From assembly GCA_937907485.1 (NCBI GenBank), contig CALESR010000315.1, forward strand, positions 1 through 13,163: 13,163 nt of DNA, in the 5' to 3' direction. The notes under the pieces are model-generated. The model worked only from the letters and a program-made list of their open reading frames with translations. It was not told the origin of the DNA and did not search any database. A program made the translations under genes and the position numbers. Source of the DNA: an uncultured Paracoccaceae bacterium (lineage in GTDB: Bacteria; Pseudomonadota; Alphaproteobacteria; Rhodobacterales; Rhodobacteraceae). This document shows positions 1 to 7,561 of this stretch, piece by piece. Position 1 is the first letter of the stretch; each line of letters starts with the position of its first letter.

Positions 1-732
1 AAGCCGAAGATCATCGTCTGCGTGCCCTATGGCGCGACGCCGGTGGAAAAGCGGGCGATCCGCCAGTCGGTGCTGTCGGCCGGCGCGCGGCGCGCCGGGC
101 TGATCGCCGAGCCGATCGCGGCGGCCATCGGGGCCGGCATGCCGATCACCGATCCGACCGGCAGCATGGTCGTCGATATCGGCGGCGGCACGACCGAAGT
201 GGCGGTGCTGTCCCTGGGCGACATCGTTTACGCGCGGTCGGTCCGTGTCGGGGGCGACCGGATGGATGAGGCGATCATCAGCTATCTGCGCCGTCATCAG
301 AACCTGCTGATCGGCGAATCCACCGCCGAGCGGATCAAATGCACCATCGGCACCGCGCGCATGCCCGACGACGGGCGCGGCAAGGTGATGCAGGTGCGCG
401 GGCGCGACCTGCTGAACGGCGTGCCCAAGGAGATCGAGGTCACGCAGGGCCAGATCGCCGAGGCGCTGTCGGAAACCGTGCAGACGATCTGCGAGGCGGT
501 GATGATCGCCCTGGAGACCACGCCGCCCGATCTGGCCGCCGATATCGTCGACCGGGGCGTCATGCTGACCGGCGGCGGCGCGCTGCTGGGCGATCTGGAT
601 CTGGCGCTGCGCGAGCAGACCGGTCTCATCATCACCGTGGCCGACCAGTCGCTGAACTGTGTCGCGCTGGGAACCGGCAAGGCGCTGGAATACGAAAAGC
701 AGCTGCGCCACGCCATCGACTACGAAAGCTGA
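1..732 (+). CDS. mreB: MreB, actin-like rod-shape protein (5' end missing)
   Basis: This is the C-terminal 243 residues of MreB. The family is about 345 residues long, so roughly the first 100, with the phosphate-1 loop, lie before the window. The reading frame is open from base 1. MreB is the bacterial actin: it polymerises on ATP into membrane-bound filaments that orient the elongasome and keep the cell rod-shaped. Visible landmarks, counted in the fragment, are VPYGATPVEKRA (8-19), EPIAAAIGAG (37-46), the phosphate-2 motif DIGGGTTE (59-66), GGDRMDEAI near 84-92, and the adenosine-binding LTGGGALL (189-196). The end YEKQLRHAIDYES is of a usual kind for alphaproteobacterial MreB. It stops at TGA 730-732 with no frameshift. 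mreC follows after 26 bases on the same strand in the classic mreBCD order, so the promoter lies upstream of the window. Confidence 0.96.
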   Translation, partial: KPKIIVCVPYGATPVEKRAIRQSVLSAGARRAGLIAEPIAAAIGAGMPITDPTGSMVVDIGGGTTEVAVLSLGDIVYARSVRVGGDRMDEAIISYLRRHQNLLIGESTAERIKCTIGTARMPDDGRGKVMQVRGRDLLNGVPKEIEVTQGQIAEALSETVQTICEAVMIALETTPPDLAADIVDRGVMLTGGGALLGDLDLALREQTGLIITVADQSLNCVALGTGKALEYEKQLRHAIDYES

Positions 733-758
733 CCGGGTTTCCGGCTTGAGGGCGCGCC

Positions 759-1772
759 GTGGCAACTGATCGCTCGAACGAGGCCGATTACATCCGCCCC
801 GTGCGGCGCCTTCTGATCGGGGTGCTGGCGCTGATCCTGCTGGCGCTGTTCCTGCTGTGGCGCATCGACAGCCCGCGGATCGAGCGGTTTCGCACGGCGG
901 TGGTCGACTCGGTGGTGCCCAACCTCGACTGGGCGATGGCGCCGGTGACGCGGGTGGCGCGCATGGTCGAGGATTTCCGCAGTTATGCGCGGATCTATGA
1001 GCAGAATCAGGAGCTGCGGCGCGAGTTGCAGCAGATGCGCGCGTGGCGCGAGGCGGCGTTGCAACTGGAGCAGCGCAATGCGCAACTGCTGGACATGGCG
1101 CGTGTCCGGCTGGACCCGCAGTTGACGCATGTGACCGGCGTGGTGATGGCCGACGCGGGCAGCCCGTTCCGCCAGTCGGTGTTGCTGAACGTCGGTGCGC
1201 GGGATGGCATTGTCGATGGCTGGGCGGTGATGGATGGTCTGGGGCTGGCCGGGCGGATTGCCGGGGTGGGGGATCGCTCGTCCCGGGTGATCCTGCTGAC
1301 CGATTCCAACAGCCGGGTGCCGGTGCTGGTGCAGCCCAATGCGCAGACGGCGCTGTTGAGCGGCGACAACGGCCCGGCGCCGGTGCTGGAGTTTGTCGAG
1401 AACCCCGAGGCGCTGCGCCCCGGTGACCGGGTGGTCAGTGCCTCGGATGGCGGGGTGTTTCCGCCGGGGCTGCTGGTGGGCGAGGTGGCTTTGGGCGCGG
1501 ACGGGCGCCTGAGGGTGCGGCTGGCGGCGGATTACGGGCGGCTCGATTTCCTGCGGGTGCTGCGCTCGCGTCCGGCCGAGGTGATCGAACAATCGGGCCG
1601 GTTGCTGCGCCCGCTCGACGCCTCCGGGGTGCCGTTGGACCCGGCGACCGGTGCGCCGGTGCAGGCGTTGGTGCCCGAAGAGGTCAGCGATCCGGTGCTG
1701 ACGCCGGTCGAGGCGGTGCCCGCCGTGCCGCTGCCGGGGGCCGAGCGGCCCGAAGGCGCGCCGAATGAATGA
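759..1772 (+). CDS. mreC: MreC, rod-shape-determining scaffold protein
   Basis: 337-residue MreC, a bitopic inner-membrane protein that forms periplasmic filaments, links MreB/MreD to PBP2 and is thought to activate PBP2. The layout is canonical: a short cytoplasmic end, one membrane anchor at about residues 17-34 (LLIGVLALILLALFLLW), a coiled coil at about 66-113 rich in E/Q/R/L, then the beta-domain region at about 120-275. The latter has the MreC signature near 226-242 (VVSASDGGVFPPGLLVGEV). Residues 281-337 form a Pro/Val/Glu-rich, probably disordered tail, which is common in alphaproteobacteria. The start is GTG at 759, chosen because GAGGG at 748-752 sits about 6 bases upstream and the N-terminus then runs straight into the anchor; no ATG fits better. 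The stop TGA 1770-1772 lies inside mreD (8-base overlap). Confidence 0.95.
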   Translation: MATDRSNEADYIRPVRRLLIGVLALILLALFLLWRIDSPRIERFRTAVVDSVVPNLDWAMAPVTRVARMVEDFRSYARIYEQNQELRRELQQMRAWREAALQLEQRNAQLLDMARVRLDPQLTHVTGVVMADAGSPFRQSVLLNVGARDGIVDGWAVMDGLGLAGRIAGVGDRSSRVILLTDSNSRVPVLVQPNAQTALLSGDNGPAPVLEFVENPEALRPGDRVVSASDGGVFPPGLLVGEVALGADGRLRVRLAADYGRLDFLRVLRSRPAEVIEQSGRLLRPLDASGVPLDPATGAPVQALVPEEVSDPVLTPVEAVPAVPLPGAERPEGAPNE

Positions 1773-2304
1773 GACATGGCGCTTTGACACGCTGGTGCAT
1801 CTGGGCCTGTGGCTGCTGATCGCGGCGGTGTCGATCGTGCTGCATCTGTTGCCGCTGGGCGCCATCGAGGGCGATTGGCCCATGCCCGATGTCCTGCTGG
1901 CGCTGACGCTGGCCTGGGTGGTGCGTCGCCCGGTCCATCTGCCCGCGCCTGCCATCGTGATGGTGTTTCTGGCCGAGGATCTGTTCCTGATGCGCCCGCC
2001 GGGCCTGATGGCGCTGGCGGTGCTGCTGGGGTCGGAATTCCTGCGGCGGCGGCAGAGCGTGCTGCGCGAGTTGAATCTGGCGCTGGAATGGGCGATGGCG
2101 GCGGCGGTGATCGGCGCGATCTGGCTGGGCACCCGGCTGCTTCGTGCGATTGTGATGATCCCCAATGACCCGTTGGACTTGAGCCTGCTGGGCCTTGCTG
2201 TCACCATCCTGTCCTATCCGCTGGTGGTCTGGGTGCTGCAAGGCGTGCTGAGGGTGCGCAAGCCGGCGATGGGCGAGGTCGATGAACTGGGGCGCAAGCT
2301 GTGA
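1765..2304 (+). CDS. mreD: MreD, rod-shape-determining membrane protein
   Basis: 179-residue polytopic inner-membrane protein in the mreC-mreD-mrdA position. MreD binds MreC and takes part in elongasome assembly; no catalytic activity is known for the family. Hydrophobic segments are visible at about 11-31, 41-55, 62-92 (one or two spans), 106-126 and 138-160, consistent with five or so helices. The end is a basic or polar cytoplasmic tail (GVLRVRKPAMGEVDELGRKL). MreD is poorly conserved, so the assignment rests on hydrophobicity, length and gene order more than on motifs. The ATG at 1765 overlaps the mreC end in ATGAATGA (8 bases), with GAAGG at 1752-1756 as a likely ribosome-binding site. 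The TGA stop overlaps the mrdA GTG start by four bases (GTGA), suggesting coupled translation. Confidence 0.9.
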   Translation: MNETWRFDTLVHLGLWLLIAAVSIVLHLLPLGAIEGDWPMPDVLLALTLAWVVRRPVHLPAPAIVMVFLAEDLFLMRPPGLMALAVLLGSEFLRRRQSVLRELNLALEWAMAAAVIGAIWLGTRLLRAIVMIPNDPLDLSLLGLAVTILSYPLVVWVLQGVLRVRKPAMGEVDELGRKL

Positions 2305-4250
2305 AACGGCCGGCACGCGACAATGACGAAAGCGAGCGGCTGATCTCGCGCCGCGCCGCCCTGCTGGGGGGCGTGCAGCTGGTGTTTGCCGGGATGCTGG
2401 TGCTGCGGATGCGCTCGTTGCAACTGGGGCAGGCCGAGGAATACCGGCTGCTGGCCGACGAGAACCGCATCAACATCCGGCTGTTGCCGCCCGCGCGAGG
2501 CATCATTCAGGACCGGTCGGGCACTGTGCTGGCCTCGAATGTGCAGAATTACCGCGTGGTGCTGGTGCGCGAGGATGCGGGCGAGCCGCGCGCCGCGCTG
2601 GAGCGGCTGGCGCAGATCATCGCGCTGACGCCCGAGCAGATCGACCGGGCCGAGCGCGAGGTGATGCGCAACCGGCCCTTTGTGCCGGTGACGGTGGTGG
2701 ACCAGTTGAACTGGGAAGAGGTCGCGCGCATCGCCGCCAATGCGCCCGCGATGCCCGGAATCTCGCCCGAGGTGGGGTTCAGCCGGTTTTACCCCTATGG
2801 CGCGGAATTCGCCCATACGGTGGGCTATGTCGGCCCGGTGTCCGAGCGCGATCTGGCCGAGCGCGAGACGGTGGACCCGCTGCTGACGATCCCGCGGTTT
2901 CAGATCGGCAAGATCGGGGTTGAACGCGAGGTCGAGGAGTCGCTGCGCGGCAGTGCCGGGCATCGGCGGATCGAGGTCAATTCGGTCGGCCGCGAAATGC
3001 GCGAGCTGGACCGGCAAGAGGGGCGCGCCGGGGCCAATGTGCAACTGACGATGGACCGGCCCCTGCAGGCGTTCACGCTGGCGCGGCTGGGCGAGGATTC
3101 GGCGGCGGCGGTGGTGATGGAGGTGGCGACGGGCAATATCCTGGCGCTGGCCTCGGCACCGTCGTTTGACCCCAACCTGTTTGTGCGCGGGATTTCGTCG
3201 ACCGATTTCAACGGTTTGCGCGACGATGACCATCGGCCGATGTCGAACAAGGCGGTGCAGGGGGCGTATCCGCCCGGCTCGACCTTCAAGATGGTGACCG
3301 CGCTGGCGGCGTTCGAGGCCGGGCTGGCGACGCCGGACGAGCGGGTGTTCTGCCCCGGCTATCTGGAGATCAGCGACCGCCGGTTCCACTGCTGGAACCG
3401 CAATGGCCACGGGCGGGTCAACCTGACCTCGGCGCTGGCGGAAAGCTGTGACGTCTATTTTTACGACATGGCGCAGCGGGTCGGCATCGACCGTATCAAC
3501 GCGATGGCGCAGCGGTTGGGTCTGGGCGCGCGTTATGACCTGCCGCTGTCGGGCATGTCGAGCGGTCTCAACCCCTCGCGGGAATGGAAGCTGGAGCGGC
3601 GCGGCGCCGAATGGGTGGTGGGTGATACGATCAACGCCTCGATCGGGCAGGGCTATGTGCTGACGACGCCGCTGCAACTGGCGGTGATGACGGCGCGCAT
3701 CGCCACGGGTCGAATGATCGAGCCACGGTTGATCCATGCCATCGACGGCGAGGAACAGCCGATTGCCGAGCAGCCGCCGCTGGGCCTGCGGGCCGAGGTG
3801 CTGGCGCAGGTGCAGCGTGGCATGTTCGAGGTGTCGAATTCGCAGCGCGGCACGGCCTATGGGTCGCGCATTGTCGATGAGGCGCTGCGCATGGCGGGCA
3901 AGACGGGCTCCAGCCAGGTGTTTTCGATCACCGCCGCCGAGCGGGCCGAAGGGATCCGCAGGCAGGACCAGTTGCCGTGGAACCGGCGCGACCATGCGTT
4001 GTTCGTCTGCTATGCGCCCGATGTGGCGCCGCGCTATGCGGTGTCGGTGGTGGTCGAGCACGGCGGCGGCGGCTCGTCCGTGGCCGCGCCCATCGCGCGC
4101 GACATCATTCTGGCGGCGCAGTCCGGCGGTCTGCCGCCGCTGACGGCCTATCCCGCGCCGCAGCGCAACCGCATCGAGGCGATGATCGAGGCGATCAGCG
4201 CGCGCATCGGCCCGCCTGCCGAGCCGCAAGGTGGACGGGGGCGCGCGTGA
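2301..4250 (+). CDS. mrdA: Penicillin-binding protein 2 (MrdA), elongasome transpeptidase
   Basis: 649-residue class B PBP2. It crosslinks nascent peptidoglycan during side-wall elongation and works with RodA in the inner membrane and periplasm. The order is a short cytoplasmic end, a signal anchor at about 18-37 (RAALLGGVQLVFAGMLVLRM), a PBP dimerisation/pedestal domain at about 50-230 (LLPPARGIIQDRSGTVLASN at 61-80), and a transpeptidase domain at about 245-605. The catalytic motifs are complete: STFK at 327-330 (nucleophile Ser327, Lys330), SCD at 382-384 (the SxD form usual for PBP2) and KTGS at 534-537. GEVGFSRFYPYG-like residues near 157-167 are also typical. The start is GTG 2301, overlapping the mreD stop by four bases, with GGGG at 2289-2292 in place. 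It ends at TGA 4248-4250, overlapping rodA. Both length and motif spacing are normal for the family. Confidence 0.97.
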   Translation: MKRPARDNDESERLISRRAALLGGVQLVFAGMLVLRMRSLQLGQAEEYRLLADENRINIRLLPPARGIIQDRSGTVLASNVQNYRVVLVREDAGEPRAALERLAQIIALTPEQIDRAEREVMRNRPFVPVTVVDQLNWEEVARIAANAPAMPGISPEVGFSRFYPYGAEFAHTVGYVGPVSERDLAERETVDPLLTIPRFQIGKIGVEREVEESLRGSAGHRRIEVNSVGREMRELDRQEGRAGANVQLTMDRPLQAFTLARLGEDSAAAVVMEVATGNILALASAPSFDPNLFVRGISSTDFNGLRDDDHRPMSNKAVQGAYPPGSTFKMVTALAAFEAGLATPDERVFCPGYLEISDRRFHCWNRNGHGRVNLTSALAESCDVYFYDMAQRVGIDRINAMAQRLGLGARYDLPLSGMSSGLNPSREWKLERRGAEWVVGDTINASIGQGYVLTTPLQLAVMTARIATGRMIEPRLIHAIDGEEQPIAEQPPLGLRAEVLAQVQRGMFEVSNSQRGTAYGSRIVDEALRMAGKTGSSQVFSITAAERAEGIRRQDQLPWNRRDHALFVCYAPDVAPRYAVSVVVEHGGGGSSVAAPIARDIILAAQSGGLPPLTAYPAPQRNRIEAMIEAISARIGPPAEPQGGRGRA

Positions 4251-5395
4251 GTTATCTGGAATACCACGTCAAACGCTCGCCCACGGGTCTGGCCAAGGTT
4301 CTCTATGTGAACTGGGCGCTGGTGCTGCTGCTGTGCGCGGTCGCCTCGATCGGATTCTTGCAGCTCTACAGCGTTTCGGGCGGCAATTTCGAGCGCTGGA
4401 CCGAGCCGCAGATGCAGCGGTTCGCGCTGTCGCTGGCGGTGATGTTCGTCGTCGGCTTTGTGCCGCTGTGGTTCTGGCGGTCGATGGCGGGGCTGGCCTA
4501 TGCGGTGTCGGTGCTGCTGCTGCTGGGGGTCGAGTTCTTTGGTTCGGTCGGCATGGGGGCGCAGCGCTGGCTGGTGATCGGCCCCTTGCGGCTGCAACCC
4601 TCCGAGATGACCAAGATCACCATCATCATGGCGATGGCGGCCTATTACGACTGGCTGGACGTGTCCAAGGTCTCGCATCCCTTATGGGTGGGGCTGGCGG
4701 CGCTGATGATTCTGGTGCCGGCCTTTCTGGTGCTGAAACAGCCGGATCTGGGCACCTCGCTGCTGATCGTCGGCGGCGGTGCCATCGTGATGTTCGCCGC
4801 CGGGGTCAGCCTGTGGTATTGGGGCGCGATGATCGTTGGCGCCGGGGGGCTGATAACGGCGGTCTTTGCCTCGCGCGGGACCGGCTGGCAATTGCTGCGC
4901 GATTATCAGTTCCGGCGGATCGACGCCTTTCTGGACCCGTCGCTGGACCCGCTGGGCGGGTCGTACCACATCAATCAGGCGATGATTGCGCTGGGTTCGG
5001 GCGGGTGGTCGGGGCGTGGTTTCATGCAGGGCACGCAGTCGCGGCTGAATTTCCTGCCCGAAAAGCACACCGATTTCATCTTCAACACGCTGGCCGAGGA
5101 ACTGGGGTTTGTCGGCGGGGTGTTCTTGCTGGCGCTGTATATGGCGGTGATCGTCACCTGCATCATCGCGGCGATCCAGTCGAAACACCGCTTTGCGGCG
5201 CTGCTGATACTGGGGATCGCGGGGAACTTTTTCCTGTATTTCGGCGTCAACATGGCGATGGTGATGGGGCTGGCGCCGGTGGTCGGCGTGCCCTTGCCGC
5301 TGGTCAGTTGGGGTGGATCGTCGATGCTGATGATCATGATCGGCTTTGGTTTGGTGCAATCGGCCTGCATCCACCGCCCGAGGGAGCGTGCATGA
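4247..5395 (+). CDS. rodA: RodA, SEDS peptidoglycan glycosyltransferase
   Basis: 382-residue SEDS-family polymerase that extends glycan strands from lipid II in the inner membrane, paired with PBP2 encoded just upstream. About ten hydrophobic helices are visible. Family motifs occur in order: GAQRWLVIGPLRLQPSEMTKI near 104-124, KQPDLGTSLL at 164-173, DPSLDPLGGSYHINQA near 230-245, EKHTDFIF at 272-279 and GVPLPLVSWGGSS at 347-359. Asp276 in HTDFIF aligns with the essential aspartate of E. coli RodA (Asp262 by my count of that sequence). The start is GTG 4247, whose last bases form GTGA with the mrdA stop. The upstream in-frame extension inside mrdA is ignored because it lacks membrane or family similarity. 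AAGGTGGA at 4228-4235 may serve as ribosome-binding site, although coupling may dominate. The stop overlaps the next gene as ATGA. Confidence 0.96.
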   Translation: MSYLEYHVKRSPTGLAKVLYVNWALVLLLCAVASIGFLQLYSVSGGNFERWTEPQMQRFALSLAVMFVVGFVPLWFWRSMAGLAYAVSVLLLLGVEFFGSVGMGAQRWLVIGPLRLQPSEMTKITIIMAMAAYYDWLDVSKVSHPLWVGLAALMILVPAFLVLKQPDLGTSLLIVGGGAIVMFAAGVSLWYWGAMIVGAGGLITAVFASRGTGWQLLRDYQFRRIDAFLDPSLDPLGGSYHINQAMIALGSGGWSGRGFMQGTQSRLNFLPEKHTDFIFNTLAEELGFVGGVFLLALYMAVIVTCIIAAIQSKHRFAALLILGIAGNFFLYFGVNMAMVMGLAPVVGVPLPLVSWGGSSMLMIMIGFGLVQSACIHRPRERA

Positions 5396-6309
5396 GTCTG
5401 ACCGTGCTTTTCGCCGCCGGTGCCGCCCGCTGGATCGAGTGGGAGGGCCCGCTGCGCCGTGCGCTGGCGGGGCTGGCGGTCGATCTGGTGACCGCCGCCG
5501 ATCCGGCGCAGGTCGATGCGATCATCTATGCGCCGGGCGGCGATACGCCGTCGGATTTCACCCCCTTCAGCCGCTGCAAGGCGGTGCTGAGCCTCTGGGC
5601 CGGGGTAGAGCGGATCGTCGGCAATCCGACGTTGACGATGCCGCTGTGCCGGATGGTCGATCCGGGGCTGACGCAGGGGATGGTCGAGTATGTCACCGGT
5701 CATACGCTGAAGGCGCATCTGGGGATCGGTGCGAGGCCGCAGCGGTGGGAGCCCGTGGTGCCGCCGCTGGCCAGCCAGCGCCCGGTGGCGATGCTGGGTC
5801 TGGGCGAATTGGGCGCGGCCTGTGGCAAGGCCTTGGCCGGGCTGGGGTTTCCGGTGCTGGGCTGGAGCCGCACGCCGCGCGAGGTGGCGGGCATCGAGTG
5901 TCACCACGGGGCAGCGGGGCTGCGGGCCGTGCTGGAGCGCGCGCAGATCGTGGTGACGCTGCTGCCCTCGACCGCCGAGACGCAGAACACCCTGAACGCG
6001 GTCACCCTGTCGTGGCTGCCGCGTGGGGCGCATGTCATCAACCCCGGTCGCGGCGTGCTGATCGACGATGACGCGCTGCTGGCGGCGCTGGATACCGGGC
6101 AGGTGGGCAGCGCCACGTTGGATGTGTTCCGCGTCGAGCCCTTGCCCGATGGGCACCCGTTCTGGGCGCATCCGCGCATCACCATCACCCCGCATATCGC
6201 CGCCGAGACCCGGCCCGAAACCGCCGCGCGCATGGTGGCCGAGAACCTGCGCCGTCTGATCGGCGGCGAGGCCTTGCTGCATGTCGTCAACCGGCAGGCG
6301 GGGTATTGA
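5392..6309 (+). CDS. ghrA: GhrA-type glyoxylate/hydroxypyruvate (2-oxoacid) reductase
   Basis: 305-residue D-isomer-specific 2-hydroxyacid dehydrogenase of the GhrA type. It should be cytosolic and reduce glyoxylate, hydroxypyruvate or related 2-oxoacids with NADPH or NADH. The Rossmann motif GLGELG is at 136-141. The beta-2 end WSR (158-160) puts a Ser-Arg pair where a 2'-phosphate is often held, so NADPH is favoured. NPGRG at 217-221 gives catalytic Arg220, DVFRVEPLP at 244-252 gives Asp244 and Glu249, and PHIAAET at 267-273 gives the proton donor His268. The Arg/Glu/His triad is therefore complete. Length is close to E. coli GhrA (312). The start ATG 5392 overlaps the rodA stop (ATGA), with AGGGAG at 5381-5386 upstream. 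The frame is open farther upstream inside rodA, but that stretch is a shadow. True substrate is not visible from sequence. Confidence 0.9.
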   Translation: MSLTVLFAAGAARWIEWEGPLRRALAGLAVDLVTAADPAQVDAIIYAPGGDTPSDFTPFSRCKAVLSLWAGVERIVGNPTLTMPLCRMVDPGLTQGMVEYVTGHTLKAHLGIGARPQRWEPVVPPLASQRPVAMLGLGELGAACGKALAGLGFPVLGWSRTPREVAGIECHHGAAGLRAVLERAQIVVTLLPSTAETQNTLNAVTLSWLPRGAHVINPGRGVLIDDDALLAALDTGQVGSATLDVFRVEPLPDGHPFWAHPRITITPHIAAETRPETAARMVAENLRRLIGGEALLHVVNRQAGY

Positions 6310-7502
6310 TGCAGATCGCGGTTGTCGGCGCGGGGATCATCGGGCTGACGGTGGCGCATCGGCTGGCGGGGTTGGGGCACGCGGTGACGGTGATCGCGCC
6401 GGATGAGGCGCATCGCGCCTCGACCGGCAATGCGGGCACCATCGCGGGGTATGCCGTCGATCCGGTCGGCACGCCGGGGGTGCTGCGCGATCTGCCGTCG
6501 CTGCTGTTCAGCCGGACCTCGCCCTTGGCGATCCACCGGCCCTCGGCCCTGGGGCTGGTGCCGTGGCTGGCGCGGTTCCTGCGGCAATCCTTGCCGGGCG
6601 CTGCGATGGCCAACCGGCAGGCGCTGGCCGGGCTGCTGGACGGGGCCGATGCGCTGTGGCGCGAGTTGGCGCAGGCGGTCGGGGCCGAGGGGCTGCTGCG
6701 GCAGAACGGCGCGATCTATGCCTATGACACGCCGCAGGCGATGGCGGCGGCCTTGCCCGGGTTGCAGCGGCGGCGGGCGCTGGGGGTGACAGTTGAAACC
6801 CTGAGCGCCGAGGCGCTGCAGGCGCTGGAGCCCGGCCTGCCGCAGGGCCGCTTTGCCGGAGGGGCGCAGTTTCCCGGCACGCTGTGGCTGGGCGATCCGG
6901 CGCGGATGCTGGAGCATCTGGCGCCCCCGTCGCGGGTGATGGCGCGGGTCACCGCGCTGGAGCGGCGCGGCGCGGGCTGGCGGCTGCAGACCGACGCAGG
7001 CGAGCATGAGGCCGAGGCCGTGGTGCTGGCTGCGGGTGCGTGGTCGGCGCGGCTGCTGGCGCCCCTGGGCCACCGCATTCCGCTGACGGCCGAGCGGGGC
7101 TATCATCTGGAGTATGATCTGCCGGAGTTGCCGCTGACCCGGCCGGTCTGCCCGGTGGCGCGCGGGTTCTATCTGGTGCCGATGGACGGGCGGTTGCGCG
7201 CGGCGGGCACGGTGGAACTGGGCGGCATCGGTGCGCCGCCCTCGGCCCATCGCTGGGACCGTCTGGACGCGGGCGTGCGCAGCGTGTTCGCCGATCTGCC
7301 GCCGCCTGCGCGGCGCTGGATGGGCCTGCGCCCGTCGATCCCGGACAGTCTGCCGGTGATCGGCCCGGTGGCGCCCGGCCTGATTGCCGCCTTTGGTCAC
7401 GGCCACATCGGCCTGACGCTGGCGCCGCGCACCGCCGTGCTGGTCGAGCAGGCGCTGGCGGGCAAGGCGCTGCCGTCAGCGGTCAGCGCGGGGCGCTTCT
7501 GA
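6309..7502 (+). CDS. DadA-like FAD-dependent amino acid/amine dehydrogenase
   Basis: 397-residue FAD oxidoreductase of the DAO/DadA superfamily, which oxidises D-amino acids, hydroxyproline or secondary amines to oxo/imino acids. The N-terminal dinucleotide motif is VVGAGIIG (5-12), with an acidic or polar beta-2 end about 20 residues later. TGNAGT at 39-44 resembles the DadA segment near the FAD. AGAWS at 242-246 and GLRPSIPDSLPVIGPV at 339-354 are typical of the family, and FGHGHIGLTLAP at 362-373 is the C-terminal FAD-binding strand. There is no signal peptide or strong membrane helix, so it is probably cytosolic or peripheral. The start is ATG 6309, sharing one base with the upstream stop (TGATG); a TTG at 6306 would add one residue. 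GGCAGGCGGGG at 6293-6303 is the likely ribosome-binding site. Substrate is unknown: D-amino acid dehydrogenase is the best guess, glycine/sarcosine-type oxidation the alternative. Confidence 0.82.
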   Translation: MQIAVVGAGIIGLTVAHRLAGLGHAVTVIAPDEAHRASTGNAGTIAGYAVDPVGTPGVLRDLPSLLFSRTSPLAIHRPSALGLVPWLARFLRQSLPGAAMANRQALAGLLDGADALWRELAQAVGAEGLLRQNGAIYAYDTPQAMAAALPGLQRRRALGVTVETLSAEALQALEPGLPQGRFAGGAQFPGTLWLGDPARMLEHLAPPSRVMARVTALERRGAGWRLQTDAGEHEAEAVVLAAGAWSARLLAPLGHRIPLTAERGYHLEYDLPELPLTRPVCPVARGFYLVPMDGRLRAAGTVELGGIGAPPSAHRWDRLDAGVRSVFADLPPPARRWMGLRPSIPDSLPVIGPVAPGLIAAFGHGHIGLTLAPRTAVLVEQALAGKALPSAVSAGRF

Positions 7503-7561
7503 CGGGTCTTTTATCTTTCGGTCAAAATGCTAGCCTGCGCCAAAGGAACAGGGAGACCCAC
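7503..7561 (+). promoter_or_regulatory. Spacer and possible promoter before deoD
   Basis: 59-base gap, the first non-overlapping junction after mreC, with an AT-rich core (7509-7533) that could hold a promoter. TAGCCT at 7531-7536 is a weak -10 candidate, and I find no convincing -35. GGGAG at 7551-7555, six bases before the deoD ATG, is a good ribosome-binding site. GGGTCT (7504-7509) and AGACCC (7554-7559) are perfect inverted repeats flanking the gap, and the second overlaps the end of the ribosome-binding site. No terminator is visible after the preceding gene, so read-through into deoD is possible. Confidence 0.35.

Noticed and set aside
2214..4229. A 671-codon open frame on the - strand, opposite mrdA
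   Set aside because: Same codon-on-codon antisense register as above, with an Arg/His/Gln-rich translation typical of GC-rich shadows. mrdA has intact catalytic motifs on the + strand.
3977..4246. Upstream in-frame extension of rodA inside mrdA
   Set aside because: The extension translates to Arg/Ala-rich sequence without family similarity, whereas GTG 4247 gives the expected RodA N-terminus and a normal 382-residue length.
4231..5391. Long upstream extension of the GhrA-like frame through rodA
   Set aside because: It is a shadow of rodA in another frame. ATG 5392 has a good ribosome-binding site and gives the normal length for the family.
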